64,000 nucleotides of DNA from Archangium violaceum. Its GTDB lineage: Bacteria; Myxococcota; Myxococcia; Myxococcales; Myxococcaceae. The DNA is taken from NCBI RefSeq assembly GCF_016859125.1, contig NZ_CP069338.1, positions 11,659,501 through 11,723,500 of the forward strand, read 5' to 3'. This document shows positions 44,146 through 52,626 of this stretch, piece after piece. Each line of letters begins with the position of its first letter. Position 1 is the stretch's first letter. Under the pieces are notes generated by a model, which was not told the DNA's origin, did not search any database, and was given only the letters and a program-made list of their open reading frames with translations. The position numbers were made by a program, and so were the translations under genes.

Positions 44146-44697
44146 CTACCGCCCGGCGGACACGAGGGCGAAGAGCAACAGGGCCGCCTGCTCCGAGGCG
44201 CCTCGCGAGAGGAGCTCGGGCGGCACGGAGATCCGCACCGGAGGCGAGAACCGGCTGTCGCAGCTTCGCGGCCCCTGGTACACGCCCTCGGCGAACGTCA
44301 GATCATAGGTGCATTGGTTGATGTAGACGTGGAGCGCCTTCGGGCTGAACCGGAGCTTCGTGCGCCCGTCGATGAAGCCCCCCTCGGCGATCAGGGTGTC
44401 TCCCTCCTTGCGAACCTTCAGGTTGATGGGAATGGAGCCGACGACACCGGAGACCCCGTCTTCCTTCAACGTGAGCAACGTCGCCAGGCCCAGGGCCCGT
44501 CCCCGCAGCTCCGTCCCGGAGCGGTGGATCTGGAGGTCCGGCGAGAAGACGTCATCCCCGCTGAATTGAAGGTTGAAACTCCTGTAGGGCAGATCCACGG
44601 AGATGGCCGGATGCGCGGGCACGCCAACGGCCACTCCCCCCACCAGGAGTCCGATACCCAGAAGCGACCCACGGAACCAGGAGCCTAGACGGGACAT
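44146..44697 (-). CDS. Hypothetical exported protein
   Basis: 183 residues from ATG 44697. Signal-like start RGSLLGIGLLVGGVAVGVPAHP. The mature part is beta-rich with few charged clusters (VDLPYRSFNLQFSGDDVFSPDL, LRFSPKALHVYINQCTYDLTFAEG) and two Cys near the C-terminal half, possibly a disulfide. No family recognised. It is convergent with the CglD-like gene and 199 bp upstream of the M13 peptidase gene's 3' end. Confidence 0.65.
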   Translation of the reverse strand: MSRLGSWFRGSLLGIGLLVGGVAVGVPAHPAISVDLPYRSFNLQFSGDDVFSPDLQIHRSGTELRGRALGLATLLTLKEDGVSGVVGSIPINLKVRKEGDTLIAEGGFIDGRTKLRFSPKALHVYINQCTYDLTFAEGVYQGPRSCDSRFSPPVRISVPPELLSRGASEQAALLLFALVSAGR

Positions 44698-44896
44698 GCC
44701 ACCAGTGTAGACACGTCCAGTGCCCGGCGCTCGCCTGTCTGGCCACCCATCCGGGTCTCGAAGGGAACAGCCCTGGCCCGCCAGGCCGGTACGTGGCCTG
44801 CTCCCAAGCCCGGTGGCAAGGGGACCCATGACGTTGACCGGAAACGAAGGAAGGGGTGGACCCGGGAGGCGACCGGTGTCCACCCCTCCCCTCTCC

Positions 44897-47050
44897 TCAC
44901 CAGATGCGCACGCGCTGCTCGGGGGCGAGGTAGAGCGCCTGCCCGGGCGTGGCGCCGAAGGCCTCGTACCAGGCATCCAGGTTGCGCACGGTCGAGGCGC
45001 GGTACTCGCCCGGCGAGTGCCCGTCCGTCAGCAGGATGCGGCGCAGGGTGGGCTCGCGGTACTTGTTGCGCCAGACCTGACCGAAGCCGAGGAAGAAGCG
45101 CTGATCGCCGGAGAAGCCGTCGATCACCGGCGCCGGCCTTCCACCCAGTGACAGCCGGTAGGCGTCATGGGCGATCGCCAGACCGGCGACATCGGCGATG
45201 TTCTCACCGAGGGTCAGCTCGCCATTCACCGACACGTCGGGCAGGGGCTTGTAGGCACTGTACTGCGCGACGAGCGTCTTGCTGGCGGCCTTGAACTTCT
45301 CCGCGTCCTCCCGGGTCCACCAGTTCGCCAGCTTGCCGCGAGCGTCGAACTGCGCGCCCACGTCGTCGAAGCTGTGGACGATTTCATGCCCGATGACGGA
45401 ACCGATGCCGCCGTAGTTCACCGCCGGGTCGGCGTTCGGATCGAAGAAGGGCGGCTGGAGGATGGCCGCGGGGAAGATGATGGAGTTCTGCTGCGGGGAG
45501 TTCAGCGCGTTCACGAGCTGCGGGACCATGAACCACTCCGACCTGTCGACGGGCTTGCCGAGCTTGCGGAGGTTGCGCTGGTACTCGAAGCGCGACGCGC
45601 GCTCGGCGTTGCCGTAGGCGTCCCCACGCACGATCTCCAGCCCCGAGTAGTCCCGCCACTTCTCCGGGTGGCCGATACCGACCTGGAGGGTGGACAACTT
45701 CTCCTTGGCGCGCTGCTTCGTCTCCGGGGACATCCACGCCAGCGCGTCGATGCGCTGGCCGAACGCCGCGATGATGTTGCGGACCATCTTGTCCGCCTCC
45801 GCCTTGGCTTCCGGCGGGAAGTACTTCTCGACGTAGAGCTTGCCGATGGCCTCGCCCATCGCCCCGCTGGTGACGTCGACGCCACGCTTCCAGCGCTCGC
45901 GCAGCTGCTGCGCGCCGGAGAGCACGCGGCCGTTGAAGGCGAAGGACTCGTCGACGAAGGCCTTGGGCAGGTAGGGCGCGGCACGCGCGATGGCGTGGAA
46001 GGTCAGGTAGTCCTTCCAGGTCTGCAGGGGCTCGCCGCCAACGAGCTTCGAGATCCCCGTCAACGCGCTCGGCTGCCAGATGATGAACTCGCGCTGCTGC
46101 CCGAGGCCCGCGGCGCCGAGGTAGGCGTCCCAGTCGAGACCGGGTGCGCGCCGCGCCAGTTCCTCCCGAGGCCAGGGGTTGTTGGTCTTGGCCACGTCCT
46201 GCGTGTCCACCTGGGCCCAATGGACCCGCGCGATGTCGCGCTCGAGCTCGAAGACGCGGCGCGCCCGGGCCTCCGCGTCGGTGATGCCCGCCAGGCGCAG
46301 CAGGGTGGCGATGTGCTCCTGGTACTTCTGGCGGATCTCCGTGAACCGGGCGTTGTCGACCAGGTAGTAGTCGCGATCCGGCAGGCCCAGGCCGCCCTGC
46401 AGCAGATAGGCGGCGTAGCGCGACGGCTCGTTCAGGTCCTCGGACACCCAGAGGCCGAGGAGCCGGTCCGTGGTGACGTGGCCCATGTTGAGCGCATCCA
46501 CGTCGGCGCGCAGCGTGTCGCCGAGGGCCGCGGCGAGCTCCTTCCGGTTGGTGATGGAGGCGATGCGGCCGAGCTCGGGCGCGAGCGGTGACACGCCCCT
46601 GGCCTCGATGGCCGCCTCGTCCATGAAGCTCGCGAAGAGATCACCCAGCTTGCGCACTTCGCTGCCCGCGGGCGCATTGGAGCTCGAGGCCTCCTCGATC
46701 AACGCGCGCGTGCGCCGGCTCGCCTCTTCCGCGAGCGTCGTGAACATGCCGTAGCTCGACCTGTCGGCGGGGATCTCCGTCTTCTGGAGCCAGGTGCCGT
46801 TGACGAAGCGGTAGAAGCTGTCGCCGGGCGCGACGGACGGATCCATTCCGGCGGTGTCCACGCCGAAGGCGCCGTAGGTGGGCTTCGGAGAAGGGCGCGG
46901 GGCGGCGGACGTCGCGGGTGGCTTCACCTGCGTTGGCGCGGCTGCCTTGTCCAGCGGCGTGGAGGTGGCACAGGCGGCGAGCCACGCGGCCGCGCTGGTC
47001 GTGAGCACCACGCGTGCGGTGCCCGGGATACGTCGCTTCTGGGATGTCAT
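44897..47050 (-). CDS. M13-family (neprilysin/PepO-like) metallopeptidase lipoprotein
   Basis: 717 residues from ATG 47050. Signal ends SAAAWLAAC (lipobox near Cys27). The N-terminal lobe includes PGDSFYRFVNGTWLQKTEIPADRSSYG. The zinc site is complete: HEIVH (555-559) in GSVIGHEIVHSFDDVGAQFD, and the third ligand Glu616 in ENIADVAGL. The C-terminus ends RVRIW, close to the usual C-x-x-W-type tail of the family. These enzymes cut small peptides outside the cytoplasm; here it is likely envelope-bound and may aid peptide feeding or predation. Confidence 0.93.
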   Translation of the reverse strand: MTSQKRRIPGTARVVLTTSAAAWLAACATSTPLDKAAAPTQVKPPATSAAPRPSPKPTYGAFGVDTAGMDPSVAPGDSFYRFVNGTWLQKTEIPADRSSYGMFTTLAEEASRRTRALIEEASSSNAPAGSEVRKLGDLFASFMDEAAIEARGVSPLAPELGRIASITNRKELAAALGDTLRADVDALNMGHVTTDRLLGLWVSEDLNEPSRYAAYLLQGGLGLPDRDYYLVDNARFTEIRQKYQEHIATLLRLAGITDAEARARRVFELERDIARVHWAQVDTQDVAKTNNPWPREELARRAPGLDWDAYLGAAGLGQQREFIIWQPSALTGISKLVGGEPLQTWKDYLTFHAIARAAPYLPKAFVDESFAFNGRVLSGAQQLRERWKRGVDVTSGAMGEAIGKLYVEKYFPPEAKAEADKMVRNIIAAFGQRIDALAWMSPETKQRAKEKLSTLQVGIGHPEKWRDYSGLEIVRGDAYGNAERASRFEYQRNLRKLGKPVDRSEWFMVPQLVNALNSPQQNSIIFPAAILQPPFFDPNADPAVNYGGIGSVIGHEIVHSFDDVGAQFDARGKLANWWTREDAEKFKAASKTLVAQYSAYKPLPDVSVNGELTLGENIADVAGLAIAHDAYRLSLGGRPAPVIDGFSGDQRFFLGFGQVWRNKYREPTLRRILLTDGHSPGEYRASTVRNLDAWYEAFGATPGQALYLAPEQRVRIW

Positions 47051-47160
47051 AGGGGGGGCCTCTGAGCAGGCGGGAAACCCCGGCCCAACAACGAGGCCCA
47101 CCGCTTAATCCCGAACCTCGAGAAATCTCTCACCGGGAATGGGAAACAGGCGCGGCTATC

Positions 47161-47189
47161 CGAGAGTCCGTCTCTGACCTAGACTCTCG
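47161..47189. promoter_or_regulatory. Inverted repeat at the BTAD regulator start
   Basis: CGAGAGTC (47161-47168) and GACTCTCG (47182-47189) are perfect inverted halves with centres 21 bp apart, ending four bases before the TTG start. Possibly an operator or promoter-linked site for the regulator; inference only. Confidence 0.4.
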
Positions 47190-47193
47190 CGGA

Positions 47194-49014
47194 TTGAACG
47201 CTTGGCGAATCGAGCTTCTCGGCGGCGCACGGGTGGTGGGTGGCGACACCGGAGTACGGCCGTTGGAGCGGAAGACGGCGGCCCTGCTGGCCTACCTCGC
47301 GATGGAAGGAGAGACAGCACGAGGGACGCTCGCGGGACTGCTCTGGCCGGACTCCCGTGAAACCACCGCGCGCAACAACCTGTCCCAGGTCCTGCGGCGG
47401 CTGAAGGAGCTGCTCGGGGTGGCGGGAGTGGAGGGCCGCGACCCCCTGCACCTGTGCGATACCGTGCCCGTGGACGTGCGGGAGCTCGCGCGCGGCGGCT
47501 CCACGTGGACCGGGGACTCCATGGGTGAGCTGCTCGCGGGCCTGTTCTACGAGGACTGCGAGGCGCTGGACGATTGGCTGCGGGGCGCGCGGGCGCGGAT
47601 GCTGCTCATGCAACAACGGGCGTTGGAGGCGCGGACGTTGCGCGAGGAGCGGGAAGGCCGGCTGCCCGCGGCGCTGGAGACGGCCCAGCGGATGCTCCAG
47701 TTGGAGCCCACCTCGGAAGAGGCCTTCCGGCACCTCATGCGCCTGCATCACCGGCTTGGAAACCGGGTGGCGGCCTTGCAGGTCTGGCGGCAATGCGAGG
47801 CGGTGCTCCAGATCGAGCTGGGAATGGTCCCCTCGACCGCCACGAGACAGCTCGCGCACGACATCGAGCGCTCGGCTACGCCGCCACCGATCGGTAACGC
47901 CCCGGGACGGCGGGCGCTGCCCCTCTCCGTGGTGCACCCTCCGGTGCTCGCGGGTCGCGAGCGCGAATGGGCGCGGATGGAGGGAGCCTGGACGGCGCGC
48001 CAGGCCCTGTTCCTGGTGGGGCCTCCGGGAGCGGGCAAATCGCGGCTGATGATGGACTTCGCCCGTTCCCGAGGGCGCTGGCTGTTGTTCACGGCCCGCC
48101 CGGGGGACTTCGACGTGCCCTACGCCACGCATGCCCGGAACATTCGAGCGCTGCTGCGGCAACACCCGGAGCTGGTGCTGGAGGACTGGGTGCTGCGCGA
48201 GCTGTCGCGGCTGCTCCCGGAGCTGGGCGGAGAGGCCAGGCCCCTGCCCCCACCTCCCGAGGAGAAGGCCCGCTTCTTCGCCGCCATCGTCCACGTGCTG
48301 CGCCTGGCGCTGCGGGATGTGGAGGTCCTCGCCTATGACGATGCCCAGTACAGCGATCCCGAGAGCAGCGACCTGGGCTTCTACACCTTCGCCCAGACGC
48401 AGGAGGACATGGCCCACGGGCGCTTTCCCCTGGTCATCACCAGCCAGCGCACCGACGAGACCGTCTGGAGCGGGGAACGCATCCGGCAGATAGCCGATGC
48501 CGGACTGGGGGAGCTGCTCCAGCTCGAGCCGCTCGACTCCGAGGCGGTACGCACCCTGCTGCGCGGCATGGAGGTGCCCGCGCTGGAGCACATGTCCGAG
48601 GACATCGCCCGCTACACCGGTGGCAATCCGTTGTTCGTCGTGGAGACGGTCCGGCATCTCATCGAGTCCGGCGCTCCCGATGGGAGCATCCCCACCACGC
48701 TGACGCCTCCGGGTCGGGCCAGGGCCATCATCCAGAAGCGGCTGAGCCGTCTGTCCCCCGAGGCGCTGCGCCTGGCGCAGGTGCTCGCCGTGGCCCGCTC
48801 GGACATTGGACTGGAGCAGGCCGCCGCGGCGCTGGAGACGCCGACGGAGCGATTGATGGATGCCTGGCGCGAGCTGGAAGAAGCCGCGCTCGTGCGGGGC
48901 GCATGGTTCAGCCATGATCTCCAGGGCGAGGTGCTCCTGGCCGACACGCCCCCCGCCCTCCGCGAGCTGCTCGCCGGAAGACTGGCCCGCTACCGCGCCC
49001 CTGGAGCGCCCTGA
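47194..49014 (+). CDS. BTAD/AfsR-type regulator with AAA ATPase, no TPR tail
   Basis: 606 residues from TTG 47194. An N-terminal OmpR-type winged helix (LLGGARVVGGDTGVRPLERKTAALLAYLAMEGE ... LLWPDSRETTARNNLSQVLRRLKELLG) leads into the bacterial transcriptional activation domain helices (LEARTLREEREGRLPAALETAQRMLQLEPTSEEAFRHLMRLHHRLG). A Walker A GPPGAGKS (276-283) and Walker B-like VEVLAYDDAQ follow. Most relatives continue with long TPR repeats; this one ends after the ATPase and a short helical part (TERLMDAWRELEEAAL). Targets and signal unknown. Confidence 0.88.
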   Translation: MNAWRIELLGGARVVGGDTGVRPLERKTAALLAYLAMEGETARGTLAGLLWPDSRETTARNNLSQVLRRLKELLGVAGVEGRDPLHLCDTVPVDVRELARGGSTWTGDSMGELLAGLFYEDCEALDDWLRGARARMLLMQQRALEARTLREEREGRLPAALETAQRMLQLEPTSEEAFRHLMRLHHRLGNRVAALQVWRQCEAVLQIELGMVPSTATRQLAHDIERSATPPPIGNAPGRRALPLSVVHPPVLAGREREWARMEGAWTARQALFLVGPPGAGKSRLMMDFARSRGRWLLFTARPGDFDVPYATHARNIRALLRQHPELVLEDWVLRELSRLLPELGGEARPLPPPPEEKARFFAAIVHVLRLALRDVEVLAYDDAQYSDPESSDLGFYTFAQTQEDMAHGRFPLVITSQRTDETVWSGERIRQIADAGLGELLQLEPLDSEAVRTLLRGMEVPALEHMSEDIARYTGGNPLFVVETVRHLIESGAPDGSIPTTLTPPGRARAIIQKRLSRLSPEALRLAQVLAVARSDIGLEQAAAALETPTERLMDAWRELEEAALVRGAWFSHDLQGEVLLADTPPALRELLAGRLARYRAPGAP

Positions 49015-49171
49015 AGCGCCCCCGGACGGGTCACTTTCCAGTCATGTCCCCGTGCTACCGCACGCCTCCCTGGAGGCCGGCCGGAGGATGCGTACGTCTG
49101 CCATTCCAATGACGCCCACGACTCCGGCGTGACCCACCCCGGCTCGACCCTCCCTGCAAGTCATTGGCTCG

Positions 49172-49419
49172 GTGTCCGGCATGCCAGACACGGGCGATAC
49201 GACTCTCGGAAACCGAGAACGCACCGCCGGATGACGTGTGCGCACATGAGGCCAGCGGCACCGCCATCACCACCTGCACAACCGTCCTTCGTCTCCTCGA
49301 TATGGCGCGATCAGGGCCCCGGGAGGACCGTCATACAGCCCTCCTTCGGATGCCCCCTCCTCCGTCGGCGGCGCGAGCGGTCCTCCTGTAGAGGGTGGGC
49401 GTCCATGTGGGTGACATGG
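49172..49419. other. Gene-free region with three hairpins
   Basis: The 571-bp gap 49015-49585 has no convincing gene. It contains a 20-bp dyad with one mismatched pair, GTGTCCGGCATGCCAGACAC (49172-49191), a hairpin TCTCGG-AAA-CCGAGA (49204-49218) and CCATGT-GGGTG-ACATGG (49403-49419). They may form a small RNA, an untranslated leader or binding sites; none is recognised. The last ~100 bases are unusually A/T-rich and hold the promoter below. Confidence 0.4.
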
Positions 49420-49492
49420 CGCGCAATCTCGGGAGGGGCGAGACAAGCCTACCATCACACCAGGGGAGCGAGCCTTGATATTTTGAGATGCA

Positions 49493-49521
49493 TTGACAAA
49501 CATTTCCAGAAGGTATTTATA
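49493..49521 (+). promoter_or_regulatory. Near-consensus sigma70 promoter for the CAP-domain gene
   Basis: TTGACA (49493-49498), exactly 17 bases, then TTTATA (49516-49521). The -35 is perfect and the -10 matches four of six positions of TATAAT. Transcription would start near 49528, about 58 bases before the ATG. It lies in a local A/T-rich dip. Confidence 0.7.
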
Positions 49522-49585
49522 GCCAATCCCGGCTGTCCCGTTTTGCGCATCTTGAACTTTCTTTACCCCCGGAGAAGAAAGCCCG

Positions 49586-50206
49586 ATGAACCGAAAGCTG
49601 AGCGTCCCGTCCATCCTCCTCGGAGTCACCCTGCTCGCGGGCTGCGGAGCCGATGCGCCCCTCACGCACGAGGAAGAGGGGATCGTGGGTGAGCCCCTCG
49701 AGGAGACCCTGAACGGAGAAGAGCTCCAGGCCCAGGCCGTCACCCCGGCCGCATACTGTGACGACGTGACCACCTGGGATCCGGCCTGGGAGAACTTCGA
49801 GAACCAGGTGCTCACCCTGGTGAACCAGCGGCGCGCGGCGGGTGCGACCTGTGGTGGCGTGGCCAAGCCGAAGGTCGGCCCGCTGACCCTGGACACCCGG
49901 CTGCGGTGCGCCGCCCGGAAGCACTCGAAGGACATGGGGACGAACAAGTACTTCGCCCACAACAGCCAGGACGGCACCACCCCGTGGACGCGCATCACCA
50001 ACGCCGGCTACGTCTGGAGGTCGGCGGCCGAGAACATCGCGGCGGGCCAGAGCACCCCGGCCTCGGTGGTCGATGGCTGGATGAAGAGCACCGGCCACTG
50101 CAACAACATCATGAACGGCAACCTCCTGCACCTCGGGGTTGGCTACGCCTACGTCGCCGGCAGCCCCTACGGTCACTACTGGACGCAGGACTTCGGCCGG
50201 CAGTAG
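49586..50206 (+). CDS. CAP-domain (SCP/PR-1) lipoprotein
   Basis: 206 residues. Signal MNRKLSVPSILLGVTLLAGC with lipobox Cys20, then an acidic linker (~21-50). The CAP domain follows: NFENQVLTLVNQRRAAGATCGG, RLRCAARKHSKDMGTNKYFAHNSQDGTTPWTRITNAGY, then AENIAAGQSTPASVVDGWMKSTGHCNNIMNGNLLHLGVGY. The His of YFAHNS and of STGHCNN are the usual CAP cavity residues. Such bacterial CAP proteins are secreted and their function is mostly unknown. A clear sigma70 promoter precedes it. Confidence 0.92.
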   Translation: MNRKLSVPSILLGVTLLAGCGADAPLTHEEEGIVGEPLEETLNGEELQAQAVTPAAYCDDVTTWDPAWENFENQVLTLVNQRRAAGATCGGVAKPKVGPLTLDTRLRCAARKHSKDMGTNKYFAHNSQDGTTPWTRITNAGYVWRSAAENIAAGQSTPASVVDGWMKSTGHCNNIMNGNLLHLGVGYAYVAGSPYGHYWTQDFGRQ

Positions 50207-50262
50207 CGCTCGCGTCATCCGGGTTCTCACGCCAGCGCGAGGCGCGCTAGAAGCCCGGGGAC

Positions 50263-51276
50263 ATGAAAGCCTACGAAATTCGCGGCGGATTCGGACTGGA
50301 CAACCTGGTGTCCTGTGAGCGGCCGGACCCCACGCCCGGTCCCTTCCAGGTCCGGGTCCGGGTGAAGGCCACGAGCCTCAACTATCGCGACCTGATGATG
50401 GTGGAGGGCCGCTACAACCCACGGCAGAAGCTGCCTCTCGTCCCCAACTCGGATGGAGCGGGCGTGGTGGATGCCGTGGGCCCGGGCGTCACCCGGGTGA
50501 AGCCCGGGGACCGGGTGATGGGCCTCTTCGCACAGTCGTGGCTCGCGGGAGAGGCCTCGCGCACCGTGCAAGCCAGCACGCTGGGTGGGCCCCTGGATGG
50601 CGCGCTCGGTGACACGATGCTGCTCCACGAGGAGGGGGTGGTGCTCACGCCCCCGCATCTGTCGGACGAGGAGGCCGCCACGCTGCCGTGCGCGGCCGTC
50701 ACCGCGTGGAGCGCGCTCGTCACCCAGGGTGGGCTCAAGGCGGGTGACACCGTGCTGCTGCAGGGCACGGGAGGCGTCTCCATCTTCGCGCTGCAGATCG
50801 CCCGGATGTTCGGCGCGCGCGTCATCCTCACCTCCAGCCGTGACGACAAGCTGGAGCGCGCCCGCGCGCTGGGCGCCCACGAGGGCATCAACTACGTGAC
50901 GACGCCGGACTGGGACAAGGCGGCACGCACCCTCACCGGTGGCACGGGCGTGGACCATGTCGTGGAGGTGGGCGGAGCCGGCACCTTCGAGAAGTCCCTG
51001 CGCGCCGTGCGTGTCGGAGGGACGGTGTCCGTCATCGGCGTGCTCAGTGGAGGGGCGGGCTCGGCGCCCCTCACTCCCATCCTCATGGGGAATCTGCGCG
51101 TGCAGGGCACCTTCGTGGGTCACCGCCAGTCCTTCGAGGCCCTCAACCGCGCGCTGACCCTGCACGGCGTCCGCCCGGTGGTGGACCGGGTCTTCCCGTT
51201 CAACGAGACACGTGCCGCCTTCGAGCACCTCAAGAGCGGGGCACACTTCGGCAAGGTCGTCATCCGCGTGGATTGA
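50263..51276 (+). CDS. Medium-chain dehydrogenase/reductase (quinone-oxidoreductase-like)
   Basis: 337 residues. N-terminal GroES-like domain with SLNYRDLMMVEGRYN and PLVPNSDGAGVVDAVGPGVTRVKPGDRV. The nucleotide motif reads LLQGTGGVSIFALQIARMFGARVILTSSRDDKLERARALGAHEGINY. The catalytic-zinc Cys seen in alcohol dehydrogenases is replaced (SLNYRD), so it is a zinc-free NADPH type such as quinone or enoyl reductases. The ATG at 50263 is 56 bases after the CAP stop. Substrate not predictable. Confidence 0.9.
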   Translation: MKAYEIRGGFGLDNLVSCERPDPTPGPFQVRVRVKATSLNYRDLMMVEGRYNPRQKLPLVPNSDGAGVVDAVGPGVTRVKPGDRVMGLFAQSWLAGEASRTVQASTLGGPLDGALGDTMLLHEEGVVLTPPHLSDEEAATLPCAAVTAWSALVTQGGLKAGDTVLLQGTGGVSIFALQIARMFGARVILTSSRDDKLERARALGAHEGINYVTTPDWDKAARTLTGGTGVDHVVEVGGAGTFEKSLRAVRVGGTVSVIGVLSGGAGSAPLTPILMGNLRVQGTFVGHRQSFEALNRALTLHGVRPVVDRVFPFNETRAAFEHLKSGAHFGKVVIRVD

Positions 51277-51391
51277 TCCCGAGGACGCCTGGCGGGTGCC
51301 CCCCGCGAGCCGGGGGACGCCCGCTCGAAGGGTCGGCGGCTTGCTCCAACTCCAGGGGCATCCTCACCTTCGTCGAGGGAGGAGTGCCTCG

Positions 51392-51949
51392 ATGAAGAGT
51401 GAGCGTCTGCCGTGGGCTCTCGGATGGGTGAGCCTGGGCATCGGACTGACGGAACTGACATTTCCGAAAGGCCTCTGTCGCCTCCTGGGCGCCTCGAGGC
51501 GCCACTCCGGGCTGGTGAAGGTGCTCGGGATCCGGGAGATCGCCAGCGGTCTGGGACTGCTCACCCAGCGTCATCGGCGGCCCTGGGTCTGGGCGCGCGT
51601 GGCGGGTGATGCCATCGACCTCGCGCTCCTGGCGGTGAGCTTCCGGCTTCCGCGCGCGAACCGGGCCTGGCACGGCGCCATCACCGCCGCCTTCGTGGGG
51701 GTGACCCTGGTGGACATCTACGCCGCCACCGCGAAGCGGCCCCCTCCCCTCCTTCGCGCCGATGCCGCGATGCCATCACTCGGGATGGAGGTGGAGAGCC
51801 GCGGCCCCTCCGAGAGCTGGAGGGGCAGCGGCCTGGCCGAGGACGTGGGCACGAGCGCCCAACAGGGCGACGAGGGCGAGGACGAAGAGGTGAAGCAGCG
51901 CAAGATGAGGGAGGCCGAACGGAAGCTCGGACTCCCCGAACTGAGCTGA
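51392..51949 (+). CDS. Membrane protein related to the membrane half of cyclase/dehydrase-type proteins
   Basis: 185 residues; GGGAGGAG upstream of ATG 51392. The first ~130 residues form four hydrophobic helices (WALGWVSLGIGLTELTFP, VKVLGIREIASGLGLLTQ, ARVAGDAIDLALLAVSF, GAITAAFVGVTLVDIYAAT). This string resembles the membrane half found fused to SRPBCC domains in other bacteria, but that domain is missing here. The C-terminal tail is charged and ends RKMREAERKLGLPELS. Function unknown. Confidence 0.7.
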   Translation: MKSERLPWALGWVSLGIGLTELTFPKGLCRLLGASRRHSGLVKVLGIREIASGLGLLTQRHRRPWVWARVAGDAIDLALLAVSFRLPRANRAWHGAITAAFVGVTLVDIYAATAKRPPPLLRADAAMPSLGMEVESRGPSESWRGSGLAEDVGTSAQQGDEGEDEEVKQRKMREAERKLGLPELS

Positions 51950-51950
51950 C

Positions 51951-52445
51951 CTACGGCCCGCGAACCCTGGCTTCAGCCCGCCGCACGTGGTCCTCGTCGA
52001 CCATGTTGATGCGCGGGTCCGTGGGATCGTAGAGGACCGTGACCGCCTGGCCTGCTTCGTAGTCCTCCAGCAGCGCCACGGGCGACGTCTCGTAGGAACC
52101 CTCTCGCACCACGCCCGTTTCGTCCTCGAAGCGGTAGATGAGGATCCGGTGGCTGCTCTCTCGATCCTGCGTCACGTGCGTGAGCGTCCCCAGCACGGGC
52201 ACACCCTCGCGCAGCAGTTGCCCTTCCCGGCGAAGCTGCCGCACCCCATAGGCGGTCCCCCCCACCCCGAGCAGGCCAGCCACGAGCAGCATCACCACCT
52301 CGAGGGGAGAGGGGGTGTCCGACTGGCTCGGCGGCTGGAGGGGTTCGGCCTCCGCACGATCGATGAGCTGATGGCCCCCGTACACGCCCATCAGACACAG
52401 GACGAGCCCCAGCAGGATCCGCCACGACCGGCGTTTGTGATTCAT
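51951..52445 (-). CDS. DUF3592-type membrane protein
   Basis: 164 residues. Two hydrophobic segments, ILLGLVLCLMGVYGGHQLI and LEVVMLLVAGLLGVGGTAYG, then a soluble beta domain GVPVLGTLTHVTQDRESSHRILIYRFEDETGVVREGSYETSP and VTVLYDPTDPRINMVD, the DUF3592 pattern with the YDP-x-DP motif. Role of the family unknown. It ends one base from the convergent gene's stop. Upstream lies a three-copy direct repeat. Confidence 0.8.
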   Translation of the reverse strand: MNHKRRSWRILLGLVLCLMGVYGGHQLIDRAEAEPLQPPSQSDTPSPLEVVMLLVAGLLGVGGTAYGVRQLRREGQLLREGVPVLGTLTHVTQDRESSHRILIYRFEDETGVVREGSYETSPVALLEDYEAGQAVTVLYDPTDPRINMVDEDHVRRAEARVRGP

Positions 52446-52518
52446 CGCGTATGGATTCTACGCCATTCCCAAAGGGTTCGACTCATCTGGCCATGCACGT
52501 GAGCGATATCTCGACAAT

Positions 52519-52547
52519 CACCTGACCTTCACCTGACACTCACCTGA
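52519..52547. promoter_or_regulatory. Three CACCTGA heptamers at 11-bp steps
   Basis: CACCTGA starts at 52519, 52530 and 52541, one helical turn apart, in the 181-bp gap upstream of the DUF3592 gene (minus) and downstream of the DHA kinase gene. Direct repeats on one DNA face suggest regulator binding; no factor can be named. Confidence 0.5.
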
Positions 52548-52626
52548 TGAGAGTTCAAGAATTCTCGGGAGCGACTTGCGAGGATTGACGGAGCCAAACC
52601 CTATCCAGGGTGGGAAGGCGCCGGTG

